Part shown: one piece after another, positions 24,530 to 36,732 of the stretch
Position numbering within the stretch: position 1 is the first letter of the stretch
Layout: every line of letters starts with the position of its first letter
NCBI GenBank assembly: GCA_028023455.1
Contig: JAQFVV010000112.1
Location: forward strand, 3,754,001 to 3,818,000
Length of the DNA stretch: 64,000 bases
Origin: Epiperipatus broadwayi
Taxonomy: Eukaryota; Onychophora; Udeonychophora; Euonychophora; Peripatidae
Reading direction: 5' to 3'
Notes under the pieces: generated by a model
Databases searched by the model: none
What the model was told of the DNA's origin: nothing
What the model saw: only the letters and a program-made list of their open reading frames with translations
Translations under genes and position numbers: made by a program

Positions 24530-24790
24530 CATTAAATTATCAGTATATAATAATTTTTACTTGTCATTTATTATACTAAATTTTATTCACTTAATAAATA
24601 ATATTTCTGTAATTTTCACTACATCACTTTCATGCAAATAGGGACTGTTTTCTATATGCTTTGAACATTTTGTGGAAGATTGTAATCATAAAAATATGAC
24701 CAAAGATGTGAAAAAGATACATGATTCCCAAGATGCACATTTCATGCTGAACCAGCATTTATCAGTTGGTCCAGACCACAATCTCATTCA
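24530..24790 (+). repeat. Dispersed repeat family R3, copy 1
   Basis: Shares AATAATATTTCTGTA, GGGACTGTTTTCTAT, TGAAAAAGATA and TTCATGCTGAACCAGCAT with 26650-26978. A shorter relative lies at 59285-59370. No coding frame. Confidence 0.65.
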
Positions 24791-24799
24791 CATATCTTT

Positions 24800-25450
24800 A
24801 TCATTATTCAGTATATTAAACTGGGCCCAAGGAAAGAAAGAGACATGAAAGTTTATTCTTGTAGGTTTAACTGGATTTAAATCCTTTTTATAATAATTTA
24901 AAAAAAAATACATAGGAACAGACCAGTCCTTCAAGCAGAGAAGTAGAATACCATTGATAGATGAACCATCAATGGTACCTTTAACCAGATTGAGGCTACA
25001 CAAAGCTTAACCTATGATCATGTTTCCAGGCTATAGACTTCTCGATTGCTGAATTTAAACCCCTGCCACCCAAAGCAATTTATTTGTCTTAAGGATCAAC
25101 CTCAGGCACTAACCAACCATAGGTTATAGTCACCATACTTTAGACAACAGGCACAAAATCCAGCACCTAACATATCCCATGACTAGCTCATACTCTGTCT
25201 GAGAGTCCAGCACATTTACTTAACACAAAAACATAACTTTAAATTAATGGTAATGCAGTGACAAGAGAGAAAGAGAAAATAGACAAAATAATAATTAAAG
25301 CAAACATTAATATTTAATTATTTATGCACACAAATATTTAACACTCTATAACAATAGTAAATTTTACATAAGAAAATTTTAAATGATTACTTTAGGCTAC
25401 AGTTATAATAGTCCATTAATTAAACTTCATTTCATTTAAAATAAAGAATC
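24800..25450. other. Unassigned DNA
   Basis: AT-rich, with a somewhat GC-richer part at 25000-25210. No feature could be supported. Confidence 0.5.
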
Positions 25451-25471
25451 TAGACTGTTATCAGAATATAT

Positions 25472-25580
25472 ATATATTTTTTAAGTGTCATAGCATCGGC
25501 CTGGACATGAACCCGCAACCCGGGCAACTGCCTGCAAGTGCAAAGCAGTCGTGCTGATCTCTCGACCACCAATGCAAGAC
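25472..25580 (-). mobile_element. tRNA-derived SINE, full-length copy C
   Basis: Minus-strand copy beginning GTCTTGCATTGGTGGTCGAG and ending GATGCTATGACACTTAAAAA. A 14-bp perfect duplication TTATCAGAATATAT flanks it (25458-25471 and 25581-25594), long enough to indicate LINE-driven target-primed insertion. Its middle differs more from copies A and B than they do from each other (GCACTTGCAGGCAGTTGCCC region), so it may represent another subfamily. A box-B-like GCGGGTTCATGTCC is present. Confidence 0.88.
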
Positions 25581-26013
25581 TTATCAGAATATATTTAAAA
25601 GTATATTTACCTAAGTTTTCATTTGTTTTATTTTCTAACCAGTTGGCCTTTTGTTTCTCCATTGATGGCTTCATGGCTTTCCTTCCAGGTTTCAGTCGAA
25701 CAATGAGAGAAAATTTGCAGCAGATTCTAATTCACAATTTCAGCATTTGTTTCAGGTATTGATTTAAGTGGGATAGTTGATGGCTGAGGGCTTGGGGCAT
25801 AAAATTGTCGAATATTCCTATGATTTATGCAGCTTATGCATTATGTAGACTGCAGCAGTAATGTTTGGTTTAGTACAGCATTTTAAGTTTTCCAAAACTC
25901 TGAGTCCGCATTCTTTTGCATACTGTATAGTTAGACTCTGAATTGAATGAATAATACTGGACTGATTTGAGATTATGGCCCTGACTATATATCACAAATT
26001 CGGCTGAATAACA

Positions 26014-26014
<1 letters not shown>

Positions 26015-26052
<38 letters not shown>
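26015..26052 (+). repeat. (GA)n microsatellite
   Basis: Uninterrupted AG dinucleotide run of about 38 bp. Confidence 0.95.
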
Positions 26053-26055
<3 letters not shown>

Positions 26056-26649
26056 TATATACTTTTTTCTCTCCTATTGTTTTAATTTCTTAATTTTGAT
26101 CTTAACTTGAGATCAATATTTTAATTAATTTTACATTTCTTGTTATCTTAATCCTGCATTGAGATTCATCTAAATGACCTTGATAAGATAGTTTACAGTT
26201 TATTTAATTATTTTAACTCTGAGATATAATTTTCTTTTATCAGCCAAGTAATCTTTGAAGTAATTACATTTTGAAAGTCTGATTTCACATTGGCTTATTT
26301 TATACATTATAAAAGTTTTCTTTACAAATAGAAAGAGAGAGAAAGTTTTTTAAATCTTTTTCTAATTCTACTTTAGATTTCTCCCCCAACCTCTCTTTAA
26401 CAAAAAGTTTTATTATATATAAGCAATCTTTTTATTTTACAAAATTAGCATTTTAAAATATACTTAACTAATATATTTTTTTAAAATTATAAAAGATGTA
26501 ATGCTATATATGTGTGTTTGTAACATATATATTTACTAGCAGCACAAAAAACCAATCAACACTTAGCTAATCCTAATATCAATAACAATCAACAATTTCA
26601 AACTGTTGCCAAGGCAACCTCTTTTTAACAATTATATATATATATTTAT

Positions 26650-26978
26650 AAGTGTCAAATTATGCTGCCCTCACAACTTTGGCATAAATTACTTAATGAA
26701 AATATATTAATTTTTACTAGATATTCATTAAACTAGAGATTATCTAATAATGAATAATATTTCTGTAGTGTAATTTTCCCCAAACCATTCTGATGCAAAG
26801 TAGGGACTGGTTTCTATTCACTTTTAATACCTTGTGAAGGAGTGTAATGATAAGCATATGACAAAAGACATGAAAAAGATGTATGTTCTCCAGGATATAC
26901 AATTCATGCTGAACCAACATTCATCAGTGGCCAAGCATAAGAGTGGTGTAGTGAAAATTACACTACAGAAATATTCAT
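26650..26978 (+). repeat. Dispersed repeat R3, copy 2, with inverted ends
   Basis: Within this copy, ATTTCTGTAGTGTAATTTTC (about 26759-26778) recurs inverted near 26940-26965, so 26750-26978 looks like a MITE with imperfect terminal inverted repeats of about 30-35 bp. The left extension 26650-26740 matches 29750-29845. No transposase is present. Confidence 0.6.
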
Positions 26979-27013
26979 TCCCAATAGTATATACTCTTTT
27001 GATACAATTATGT

Positions 27014-27239
27014 AATACTAACAAACTTGTAATGTTCAAGTTAATCTGAAAAGATAAATTAATTAAAAATATAAGAAAATCTTAAATGCACTGAGCAAGC
27101 TTTTAGCAGATCACTGCCAGAATCACTATGACGGTGGTAGTGATCTGTCAAAAGCTGGCTCAGTGCTTTTAAAACTTTCTTATATTTTAATTAATTTGCC
27201 TTTCCAAATTAACTTTAACATTACAAGTTTGTTAATATT
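27014..27239. mobile_element. Foldback MITE (near-perfect hairpin)
   Basis: Two inverted arms of about 105 bp meet at about 27127 around a 15-bp loop. Shared arm blocks include ACAAACTTGTAATGTT, AAATTAATTAAAA, ATATAAGAAA and GCACTGAGC. The arms keep about 85-90% identity, so the palindrome is probably recent or maintained. Part of the right arm lies in a chance open frame (27163-27402), which is not a gene. Confidence 0.75.
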
Positions 27240-29740
27240 AAATATTATTCATGCAATATTTAAATTTATTTCTATTTCTATAGTTTATTATTACATTATG
27301 AGAAAAGGATTTAATTATTATTTATCTATAAAATATTGTAATTTTATACAAATATTGAATAATGGCACAAAAATTATATGGTGCATGCGAATTCATGTGT
27401 GAAAAATTTAGTGCATTACTGTAAAATATCAATTACTGCTGGATTAAATGATAATAGCTATAAGAGTGTGTGTCAAATTATCTGAGAACAAGGTTGCAAG
27501 GTGATTTGATATTCACTTTTATAGTTATCATTGTCTAACTTACTATCCATATAAGATATTAGACAAGCATTATAAAATGGGATTCAATTTTTATCTGTAA
27601 TGTCGATTATTTTAGGGGGATATTGTATTAAATATAGCCAGTGCGCTTGGACATTTATTGATCAGTGGTTTATATACTTATCAGTGATATATATATATAT
27701 ATAATTTACATATAGATTTTGCCTTGTTTAACAGTGAGATGGATGTCTACACATTCCATACTGCTAGAAACACAAATTATCCACATTACAATGCATTTTT
27801 CTGACTTGTTAATGGATTGAAAATCACACATGAATGTTATGTCTTTAGCTAAAAACAGCTAGATATTAATGATTGAGTAATAGGGCATGATAATTCAAAT
27901 TAGTTTTAGAACCATGTCATGTTCATGGCAAGTCAGTACATTAGCTACTGCATCATTATTTGCTTTATAAACAGATTTTAAGTTTTATGGAAGATGCAAT
28001 CCAATTTTTAAATGTCTTTCACTCTCCCGGAATACTTTTGATAGTTTTCAACATTGAATACTTATCACTTTGGAGACTAATAATCTGTAGTAAAAAAAAA
28101 AAGATATACTTACTAAATGTAATATATAGAAGAGATATATAATGGCAAATATTTGAAAATGTTTTAAAATTCAAAGAATTTTGAGATAAACCATTGAATT
28201 ACAATACTTTTAAACACAACTAGCTTGAGAAACAGCTTTTTACCATACAGCATCAATGCATGGCTGTATTTGAACACATTACACAAAAACATGGGGTATC
28301 ACCACAGTAATTGTTGGTCTTTATTATACTGTAAAACATTTCAGTATTGGAATTTGAAATTTTGAAGCCCAGAAATCAAATTCTAAATAAACCTCTATCA
28401 ATGGGATCATTTTCTCATAAACCTGATAAATAATCAACTCATTTAACTCATGATAGGTATATAAAGAACAACATAACAAAAAATCCATTGTAATTACATC
28501 TTTTGAATTGTCCAGTATTTTATATATGCAATGAATAACCTAAGTATGTAATGAAGTCATGTAAGTAACCCCTTGGGCATTTGAAATTGCAAGTATAACC
28601 CTATTGCTTAGAAAATAAACATATATCTCTTCGTAGCTGAAAAGTAAATTATATATGAGGAAATACCTTCACCCTTTTTTTTCTAATGATAATGGAATTA
28701 CTTAATACATAACGTTCAATTTTCCAGTATATCTTAAAAATGATGGAGAGATCTTTGTCCAATAGCGGATTGATACTATTAAAATTGCATTATGCGGGTT
28801 AGTGCAGTGGTACTTTGGAACTCAAGTTTCATGATTTGTGGTCCTGTCTGTTAACTTCGGTGCTTAAATTTCTTAAGAATACCCGATCATTAAACATTCG
28901 TTTATTCATTTGTTATTAAAATTGTCACGATATTACTATATTTATTTTTAAAAAAGTTTTAAAATAAAACAATCATTTATATTACACACGCGCGCACGTG
29001 TATATATATACACACATAAGTAAAAAGGTAAAACAGCTTTTAAATGGTCAGCTTCTGGTAAAAATCTCTATCATCTCTTTATAGGGAAACTACAAACGCG
29101 AAGAGATAATTTTCGATCAAATGTGGCCTGATAACTGGTTTATATCTTTCCTTTCTCGTTTACCCTCTAGTTGAGAAAATAAGAGACATTTATTTTTAAA
29201 TATATATACATAATTGACTTTTATAAAAACAAACTTTAATTAAACGTGTAGTTACGGTTTTTTTTCTTCGTCTTCACAACTCCAATAAAATTAATACCTT
29301 GGTAGTGATGTATTGTTTTTATAAACAAAAGCTATCATTGGATAACAAGTTCTAAAAGTATTTTATTCTAAACTAGCAGATGTTTTAATGTTTTAAACAT
29401 TACAATCCCCTTAGCATTAAGATTTTATTTTTAATATTTTATCTCTGTATACGTTTAAACGCACGAATATATAAACATATACATAAAACAGCCTTTAATA
29501 ATTATACTTCAAGTAAACTTAATTTCAGGTGTATACAAATGGAGTTTTTGCCAAAACAGATTCTTCAGAGAAGACAATGCAGTACAATATCTCGACTAAG
29601 CAAACGATTGCCAATGAAAGTAGTTCTCTCTTATTTTTCTTTTTTTATATATATCATTAACTTTCGCATTTCATCTTTACAGCAATAGTATAAAATAATG
29701 AACTGCTACACAATTAAAATAAATATAAATATTGCTACAC
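27240..29740. other. Unassigned AT-rich DNA
   Basis: TA run at about 27688-27704. At 28986-29017 there is an alternating purine-pyrimidine stretch (ACACGCGCGCACGTGTATAT) able to adopt Z-DNA. No gene supported. Confidence 0.55.
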
Positions 29741-29749
29741 TTTGATTTA

Positions 29750-29845
29750 CATGTGTCAAACTTTATACACTCACAACTTTGACGTCAATTATTTCAGATA
29801 AATACCTTAATGATTATTACTAATTATTTATTGAACTAGAGATTA
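29750..29845 (+). repeat. Dispersed repeat R3, partial copy
   Basis: CTCACAACTTTG and TGAACTAGAGATTATC match CTCACAACTTTG and TAAACTAGAGATTATC at 26650-26745 in the same order. Confidence 0.55.
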
Positions 29846-30600
29846 TCCCTAGCTCAAATATAAATTTTAAATCTCCGTTTAAGATTAATAAATGTGTTTT
29901 ATTATAAATTAACTCTTGGAATAATTGAACACATTTTTTTTAATTAATTGGGGCAGTTTTTTTTTAGATATCTGCATTCATATATTCCTAGAATAAGTGA
30001 TGGACATTTCAAGAATCACTGATGGAGTGAAAGATTTAAGTATATATAACAAAACAATCTTTTAATAGCCACTGAAGAACAAAGTCTTTTCTCCTCTCAT
30101 AAATAAATAATGAGAAAGCAATACTAGCCAGTGCCCTTTTCAATTTTTCTTTCACCACAGCTATACCACCTAATGTAAGCTTTAGTAACTAATAGATGCT
30201 TTCAAGCCATAAGCTAGAAAGTAGTTTGAGAATATTGAATAGGACAGCACTGGATAGGGATTTTTTGAGCACTATCATCCAGAATATATTAGATACTACA
30301 ACTTACATTAGGCGGCAGTGTCATAGTGAAAGAAAATGAGTATGTTGCTGAAGTCATATGACAGAGTCAGCCTTTTCAATTGTTGTTTAGTAAAGATGTG
30401 AACAAATATCTATATTCTTGTCATTTATCTACCAAATTTGGATGGTTAGCTGTACTGTTTGTGTCGATGACCAAAAGAAAAAAGACCTACATGTGATTAG
30501 AACCTTGAAACAAAAATTTCAAGTTTTATCATACAGGATTCAAACCTCATTATAGGTATGGCAAAAAGATGCATTATTACTATACCATGAGACTCTTTAT
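29846..30600. other. Unassigned DNA
   Basis: No feature supported. CACCTAATGTAAGC (30167) and its inverse near 30304 form a loose inverted pair about 140 bp apart. Confidence 0.45.
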
Positions 30601-30620
30601 ACATATATATATATAGAGAG

Positions 30621-30766
<146 letters not shown>

Positions 30767-30959
30767 ATTAACTTTTTGGGCTGTACCATGTATTGTTTTT
30801 CATTAAACACCGATATTTCAACGGACTAGCAATCACCATTATCAAGGTTAACTTTTGAAAGAAAAACCGTTAGATCTTAAAAAATAACGTGACTGTGTGT
30901 GAGATGAGAAATGAGATTCAAGTTCAACATTCACAATATGAGACTTATCAAAATGTTTA

Positions 30960-31907
30960 TTTTCCTCAGTATTTTTACCTATTAATTTTAAGTTAATATT
31001 AGGTAAAATGAGAGGTTTCCACATAGCTGGAATACGTTGTGTTTCATCAGCCTATTTAAACCTGTAAGTCTCTTTAATATTTCAATTGACTCTCTCATGG
31101 TTCTTAAATCATATCTTTCCAAATTAGCAAGTATTTTTGTATTGTCAAAATTAGGTTTGTGACCAGTTTCTAAATAATGGGAAGTAAAAACTGATGTGCT
31201 AATTTTTTGATGAAAAGCATTTCTATATTCCTTAATTCTGACATTAATTCATCTATTATACTGACCCACATAGCCTCTTGAGCACTGAAAACACGGAATT
31301 TCATAAACTCCTTGGTGTTCCAAAAATATTCTGTCTTTAGGTTTATACAAAAAAATCACCAATTCTTTTGCCGGTAGAAAAAGTAGTCTTTATATTAAAA
31401 CAAGATAGTCTTCTACTGATTTTATCAGTAACCCCCCTAATGTAAGGCAAAATTACTCTATTAAAAGAGGAATTGTCAATTTTATCCTCTTTTTTCTTTT
31501 TAATATTAATGTTATATAAAGCCCTACATATGATGTTTTTATTATAATTATTAGAAAGCAGAATACTTTTTGTAATTTCTATTTCTTGAGAAAGATATTC
31601 TTTATCAGGTAAATTATAAGCCCTAGTGAAAAGATTTTTAGCTACAGAAAAAATTTGTGCAGGATGATGATGAGAATTAAAATTAAGATATCTGTTTGTA
31701 TGAGTGGATTTTCTGTAAACTGATATTGACAATATTTCATCACATTTTCTTGCAATTAAAACATCTAGAAAAGCAAGTGATCTGTTATTTTCCACTTCCA
31801 TAGTAAATTTAATATTTGGATGCCAATTATTTATAAAAGCAAGAAAAGAATTTAAAGAATCAATTCCATGAGGTCATATGACAAAGTATTATTCACATAT
31901 CTAAGCC
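30960..31907 (-). pseudogene. Penelope-like RT/GIY-YIG pseudogene, left arm
   Basis: Minus-strand copy of the C-terminal half of a Penelope-like polyprotein. The longest intact part (31801-31343) carries the FLDVLIARK and VYRKSTHTNRYLNF blocks typical of the RT thumb region of this class. The catalytic YVDD of the sister copy is degraded to YVNN followed by a frame change near 31880. A further frame change near 31345 separates the RT-side frame from the GIY-YIG part (31340-30960). Clearly dead. Confidence 0.85.
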
Positions 31908-31936
31908 AAATAGGTTTTTTAGTAGCTGCTTCTATT

Positions 31937-32890
31937 TGGCTTAGATATGTGGATGATACTTTTGTCATATGGCCTCATGGAATTGATTCTTTAAATTCTT
32001 TTCTTGCTTTTATAAATAATTAGTATACAAATATTAAATTTACTATGGAAGTGGAAAATAACAGATCGCTTTCTTTTCTAGATGTTTTAATTGCAAGAAA
32101 ATGTAATGAAACAGTGTCAATATCAGTTTACAGAAAATCCACTCATACAAACAGATATCTTAATTTTAATTCTCATCATCAACCTGCACAATTTTTTTCT
32201 GTACCTAAAAATCTTTTCACTAGAGCTTATAATTTATCTGATAAAGAATATCTTTCTCAAGAAATAGAACTTACAAAAAGTATTTTGCTTTCTAATAATT
32301 ATAATAAAAACATCATATGTAGGGCTTTATATAACATTAATACTAAAAAGAAAAAAGAAGATAGAATTGACAATTCCTCTTTTAATAGAGTAATTTTGCC
32401 TTACATTAGGGGGGTTACTGATAAAATCAGTAGAAGACTATCTTGTTTTAATATAAAGACTACTTTTTCTACTGGCAAAAAAATTGGTGATTTTTTGTAT
32501 AAACCTAAAGACAGAATATTTTTGGAACACCAAGAAGTTTATGAAATTCCATGTTTTCAGTGCTCAAGAGGCTATGTGGGTTGGTCTAACAGATGAATTA
32601 ATGTCAGAATTAAGGAACATAGAAATGCTTTTCATCAAAAAATTAGCTCATCAGTTTTTACTTCCCATTATTTAGAAACTGGTCACAAACCTAATTTTGA
32701 CAATACAAAAATACAAGCTAATTTGGAAAGATATGATTTAAGAACCATGAGAGAGTCAATTGAAATATTAAAAAGACCTACTGGTTTAAATAGAGCTGAT
32801 GAAGCACAATGTATTCCAGCTATATGGAAACCTCTCATTTTATCTAATATTAACTTAAAATTAATAGATAAAAATATTGAGGAAATATAA
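31937..32890 (+). pseudogene. Penelope-like RT/GIY-YIG pseudogene, right arm
   Basis: One continuous frame from motif C to the stop at 32888-32890, broken by only two in-frame stops (TAG 32021-32023 and TGA 32594-32596). In order: WLRYVDDTFVIW (RT catalytic motif C, two aspartates intact), SFLDVLIARK, VYRKSTHTNRYLNF, then the GIY-YIG endonuclease part beginning VYEIPC and YVG, with RIKEH and ETGH downstream, and an AIWKPL end. Palm motifs A and B and the N-terminus are missing through 5' truncation. Such enzymes reverse-transcribe element RNA and nick DNA. This copy cannot act alone. Confidence 0.9.
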
Positions 32891-33138
32891 GCATTTTGAT
32901 AAGCCTCATATTATGAATGCTGAACTTGAATCTCATTTCTCATCTCACACACAGTCACGTTATTTTTTAAGATCTAATGGTTTCTTTTCAAAAGTTAACC
33001 TTCATAATGGCGGTTGCTAGTCCATCGAAATATTGGTGTTTAATGGAAAACAATACACAGTACAGCCCAAAAAGTTATAATTTATCTACATCATATAAAC
33101 GTGAAAACATTAAATATATATATATATAAATAAATAAA

Positions 33139-33200
33139 TGACATCAGAGTGCAGAGACTGCTTATAGCTTATACATCAGAGTGCAGAGACTGCTTAGCAT
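33139..33200 (+). repeat. 32-bp tandem duplication
   Basis: ACATCAGAGTGCAGAGACTG occurs at 33141 and 33173, each followed by CTTA. Confidence 0.9.
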
Positions 33201-33375
33201 TCAATTAATTAGTCTAATCATTCAATTATTGGTCAGAAATGTGTGTCTACTTTTTTTAACCAGAGAATAGATAAACGAAAAGCACAAAAAACACCCCAAA
33301 TCATTATTGATGAGTAATGTTTTTTCTTCAGTCTTCTTCTTTGAAAAAATATTGGAAAGATCTTTGATCTAGTGG

Positions 33376-33432
33376 AACTACTACTACTGCTACTACTGCT
33401 CCTACTGCTATTACTGCTACTACTACTGCTGC

Positions 33433-33506
<74 letters not shown>

Positions 33507-33537
33507 TTTCTTCTTCTTCTTCTTATTATTATTATTA
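33376..33537 (+). repeat. Compound trinucleotide repeat (ACT)n-(TTC)n-(TTA)n
   Basis: (ACT)n with a few GCT/CCT variants to about 33504, then TTC units to 33522, then TTA units to 33537, immediately upstream of the jockey-like LINE. Confidence 0.95.
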
Positions 33538-33559
33538 ATTGATTATCAAAACTATATTA

Positions 33560-35329
33560 AAATATGGAGCTCAATTTGTCAGATAATCCTGAAGAATTTT
33601 AGTCTTTTATTAAAACTTCTGGCATTACCAAAAGAAAGTCTCAAATGGATTATAATTCATCTTTAAGTGCTGATGACTTTTCAGTTCACTTTTCTGGATT
33701 ATTTGGAAATTCTCAACTGTCTGGGTTTAATTTGACTAAGGGATGTTTTAATGATAGCATTTCTATTGATTGTTTCAACAATAGTGATATTACATCAGCT
33801 GTCAAAGAACTCAAAACACATTCAAGTATGACAATATACCTTCTTTCATTTATAAAGATTGTGTAGAATATATTGCTGCTCCATTATGTTATATTCTTAA
33901 TTGTTCCATTAAAAATTGTATTTTTCCTAACTTTCTAAAACTTGCCAAAGTTATACCTATTTTTAAAAATGGTTCAAAAGATAATGTTAATAATTATAGA
34001 CCAATTTCTGTGCTTCATACAGTTGCACACATATTTGAAAGATGTGTTTATAAGAAAATTGTTAATGACGTAAATAAGATTTTGGTTCCTGTGCAACATG
34101 GTTTTTTACCTGAAAGATCAAATGAAACTAATCTTTTAACAATAACTGATCACATTTCTAATGCCTTTGAGAATCAATGTCATTCAGATGTTTATTTTGA
34201 TTTAACCAAGGCATTTGATAAAGTGGATCATTCCAGGTTGCTTTTCAAAATGTATAAATTAGATTTTTCCTATAATTTGGTTGCATGTTTGAATCTTTTA
34301 TTAAAAAGAGAACAGCTTATGTAAAGTTTAAGAATAATTCTTCTAATCCATATTATTGTAATATAGAAGCACCTCAGGGCAGTATTCTTGCATCATTATT
34401 GTTTAACATTTATATTGATGATTTGGGAGAGAGTTTGGAATTTTCACATATTTTATGTTATGCAAATGATTGTAAAATTTTTAGAAATATCAACTCAATT
34501 AATGATTGCATATTATTACAAAAAGATATTAATAATTTTGTAAAATGGTGTAGAGATAATAAAATGGATATTAATATGGATAAGTGTTCAACAGTTTCTT
34601 ATTTCAAAAAATCTGAAATGATAATTTGTCCTTCTTATATTGAAGATCATAATATAAAATTTGTTGATATTCAGAAAGACCTTGTAATTATTTTTGCAAG
34701 CAGTGGATCATTTCATCATCATATTGAAAATGTAGTAAATAAGGCTTTTAAAATTATGGGTGCAATTTTAAGGCATGGTAGACAATTTAGTAGTTTTACA
34801 AAATATAAATTATTTCTCTCTTTGGTTTTGCATATTTTAGAATATGGATCTGTTGTTTGGAATCCCACTTCCAAACGAGATATTATTAAAATTTAATTAG
34901 TTTATGCCAAATTTTTTAATCCCTATCCATTAGAAGAAAAATGAGAGATCTTGAAATTTTATATAACTTTGTGAGTCAAAAAATTATATTAACTAACAAA
35001 ACTTCAAATATTACTTTTAATAATTGTTTACATAAAATACATACATTTCTTTATTTTATATTAAAGTTTGTAGCTCTAACATATTAAAATTTTCACCTTT
35101 GTTTCGTTTGCCTAATACCTATAATCATGATTTTACTAATGAAAATATTTTTTCTTTGGACTTTAAAAAATTTGTTACTTATCTTATAAAAAAGTATGGC
35201 ATATAATTATATTATTTTTAATCACTTTTACTCATTTATGTATATTATTTATATATATTATTGTATAGTGCTTATAATGCAATTCTGTAATTGGCTTAAT
35301 GCTGTAGTTTTGTATGGTAAATAAATTGA

Positions 35330-35374
<45 letters not shown>
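33560..35374 (+). mobile_element. 5'-truncated jockey-like LINE with (ATT)n tail
   Basis: A 1.8-kb plus-strand element. It begins inside the region between endonuclease and RT (MELNLSDNPEEF-like reading), covers the whole RT, then a 3' UTR ending GGTAAATAAATTGA plus (ATT)n (35331-35374). The endonuclease is missing, as is usual for interrupted target-primed insertion. The clade is inferred from RT wording and tail; related CR1/I-group LINEs cannot be fully excluded. Confidence 0.85.
33570..34896 (+). pseudogene. Reverse transcriptase of the jockey-like LINE, broken
   Basis: RT motifs appear in order. KVIPIFKNGSKDNVNNYRPI (about 33946) and FDLTKAFDKVDH (motif A, 34197-34232) precede a frameshift near 34285-34321. 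In the new frame come APQGS (motif B), LLFNIYIDD, and YANDCKI at motif C, where the catalytic YADD has become YAND. Then follow LQKDINNFVKWC and, near the end, LEYGSVVWNP, a usual LINE C-terminal block. There is an early in-frame stop near 33600, and another frame change separates the first frame (to 33866) from the next. The loss of an aspartate in motif C alone would abolish catalysis. Confidence 0.9.
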
Positions 35375-35402
35375 TGGTGATGATGATGATGATGACGATG
35401 AT
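35331..35402 (+). repeat. (ATT)n LINE tail followed by (GAT)n
   Basis: ATT units to 35374, then GAT units 35377-35402. The first run is the 3' tail of the jockey-like LINE. Confidence 0.95.
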
Positions 35403-35656
35403 GTATAGATGAGCACATTATTAAACACATACCAAACAGATTGCATCCTTTAAGATTAGATAAGTAAGCATATACAAGAGCACACTGATGACATAAATTG
35501 AGTAAAGAAAGTTCACTTTTTAACTATGCCCATTTAATTATAACTTCTTATCATGATAATTTATTTGTGGTAATGTATTCCAATAAAGAGTGATAATAAT
35601 ATATATATATAAAACATAATGAACACAATAAAAAGATAAAAGTTTTCATTATAAAT

Positions 35657-35658
35657 AA

Positions 35659-35693
<35 letters not shown>

Positions 35694-35730
35694 TAATATT
35701 AATAACAACAACAACAACAACAACAACAAC

Positions 35731-35775
<45 letters not shown>

Positions 35776-35776
35776 T
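35657..35776 (+). repeat. Compound trinucleotide repeat (AAT)n-(AAC)n-(AAT)n
   Basis: AAT 35657-35692, AAC 35704-35730, AAT 35731-35776. Confidence 0.95.
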
Positions 35777-35779
35777 AAT

Positions 35780-36730
35780 TATCATCATCAAATGGTTTGT
35801 TATTCAAGAGTTCATAAAAAGTTTTGAAGACCAGAAGTGACAGAGTGGAGCCCATGAAGTTGAATCTATTACTGTGAAACTGTACCAAACCATAAAGGAC
35901 ATTGCTAAATTAACTTAATAAATGTTATAGAAATCATATGAATTAATATTCCCAACAAAGATATCATCATAGTATAAAGAATTAAAATCAAGTACGCATT
36001 AAAAGGTAAAGGTAGACTGTGTGCTCAACATCCTTGTAGTATACTGAAAATGTCATGTGACTTTGCCTGCTTACATTGAACATGTAATTTTGGAAGCAGC
36101 TTTCTTCATTCTATTTTAAAGTCATCTATTGTAAGTTTGAATACTCATTGGATACCAGATAACAGTGCTAATATATTCATATGTAATAGAATTTCCATAT
36201 AGTATCCACTGATTATTCAAGCTTAATTTTAGAATAGATCAAAGAGAATTGGTAGTCAAAACACTCATATAATTGTGACATCTTCAGAAATATGAATTTT
36301 TGTTTATACAACCAGTGCATCAAAACTTATCTAATTAATCCATTTAAATTAATATTACTATTTAATAATAGATACCCATTTACCAATCAATAGTTGGATG
36401 GATATTTGGTCAGCTATAGGATGACAATTTTAAAAAAGTCTTAAGCTAGGTTGTGATTTAAAAAAAAAAAATTCAAAGTTTATCTAGTTAGAATGCAAAC
36501 CCAAGTCATGTGATTAGCAAACAAACATGGTAATTCATAGTGGTACATTGTTCTTGTAACTATACATTAATTATGAAAAAAATATTAAAATTCTTTATTC
36601 AGTATATTATAAAATATAAAAGTAGTCTTAAGGGACACTATAATATAAGAATCATATTTTATTTTTAAGTTGGGACTAAAATATCATAAGAAAAAGTACA
36701 TTTAGTCCAATAATACATATATTGTTTTTT
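35780..36730. other. Unassigned DNA
   Basis: No feature supported on either strand. Confidence 0.55.
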
Positions 36731-36732
36731 TC

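Noticed and set aside
25010-25060. Possible SINE box B in reverse (TTTAAACCCCTGCCACCC)
   Set aside because: No box A, tail or target duplication; too little to call.
28790-28860. tRNA-like stretch (GTTAGTGCAGTGGTACTTTG)
   Set aside because: No proper box B or acceptor-stem pairing could be drawn, and there are no flanking duplications.
30790-30850. Hammerhead ribozyme at the Penelope 3' end
   Set aside because: The minus-strand text CTTGATAATGG...GTTGAAATATCGG is reminiscent, but the CUGANGA core is not intact in either arm and stem pairing is unconvincing.
33376-33540. CRISPR-like array
   Set aside because: The regular repeats are simple trinucleotide microsatellites without unique spacers. 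The window is eukaryotic in character.
35258-35446. Frame with poly-Ser and poly-Asn
   Set aside because: It is produced by the (GAT)n and (ATT)n tails of the LINE.
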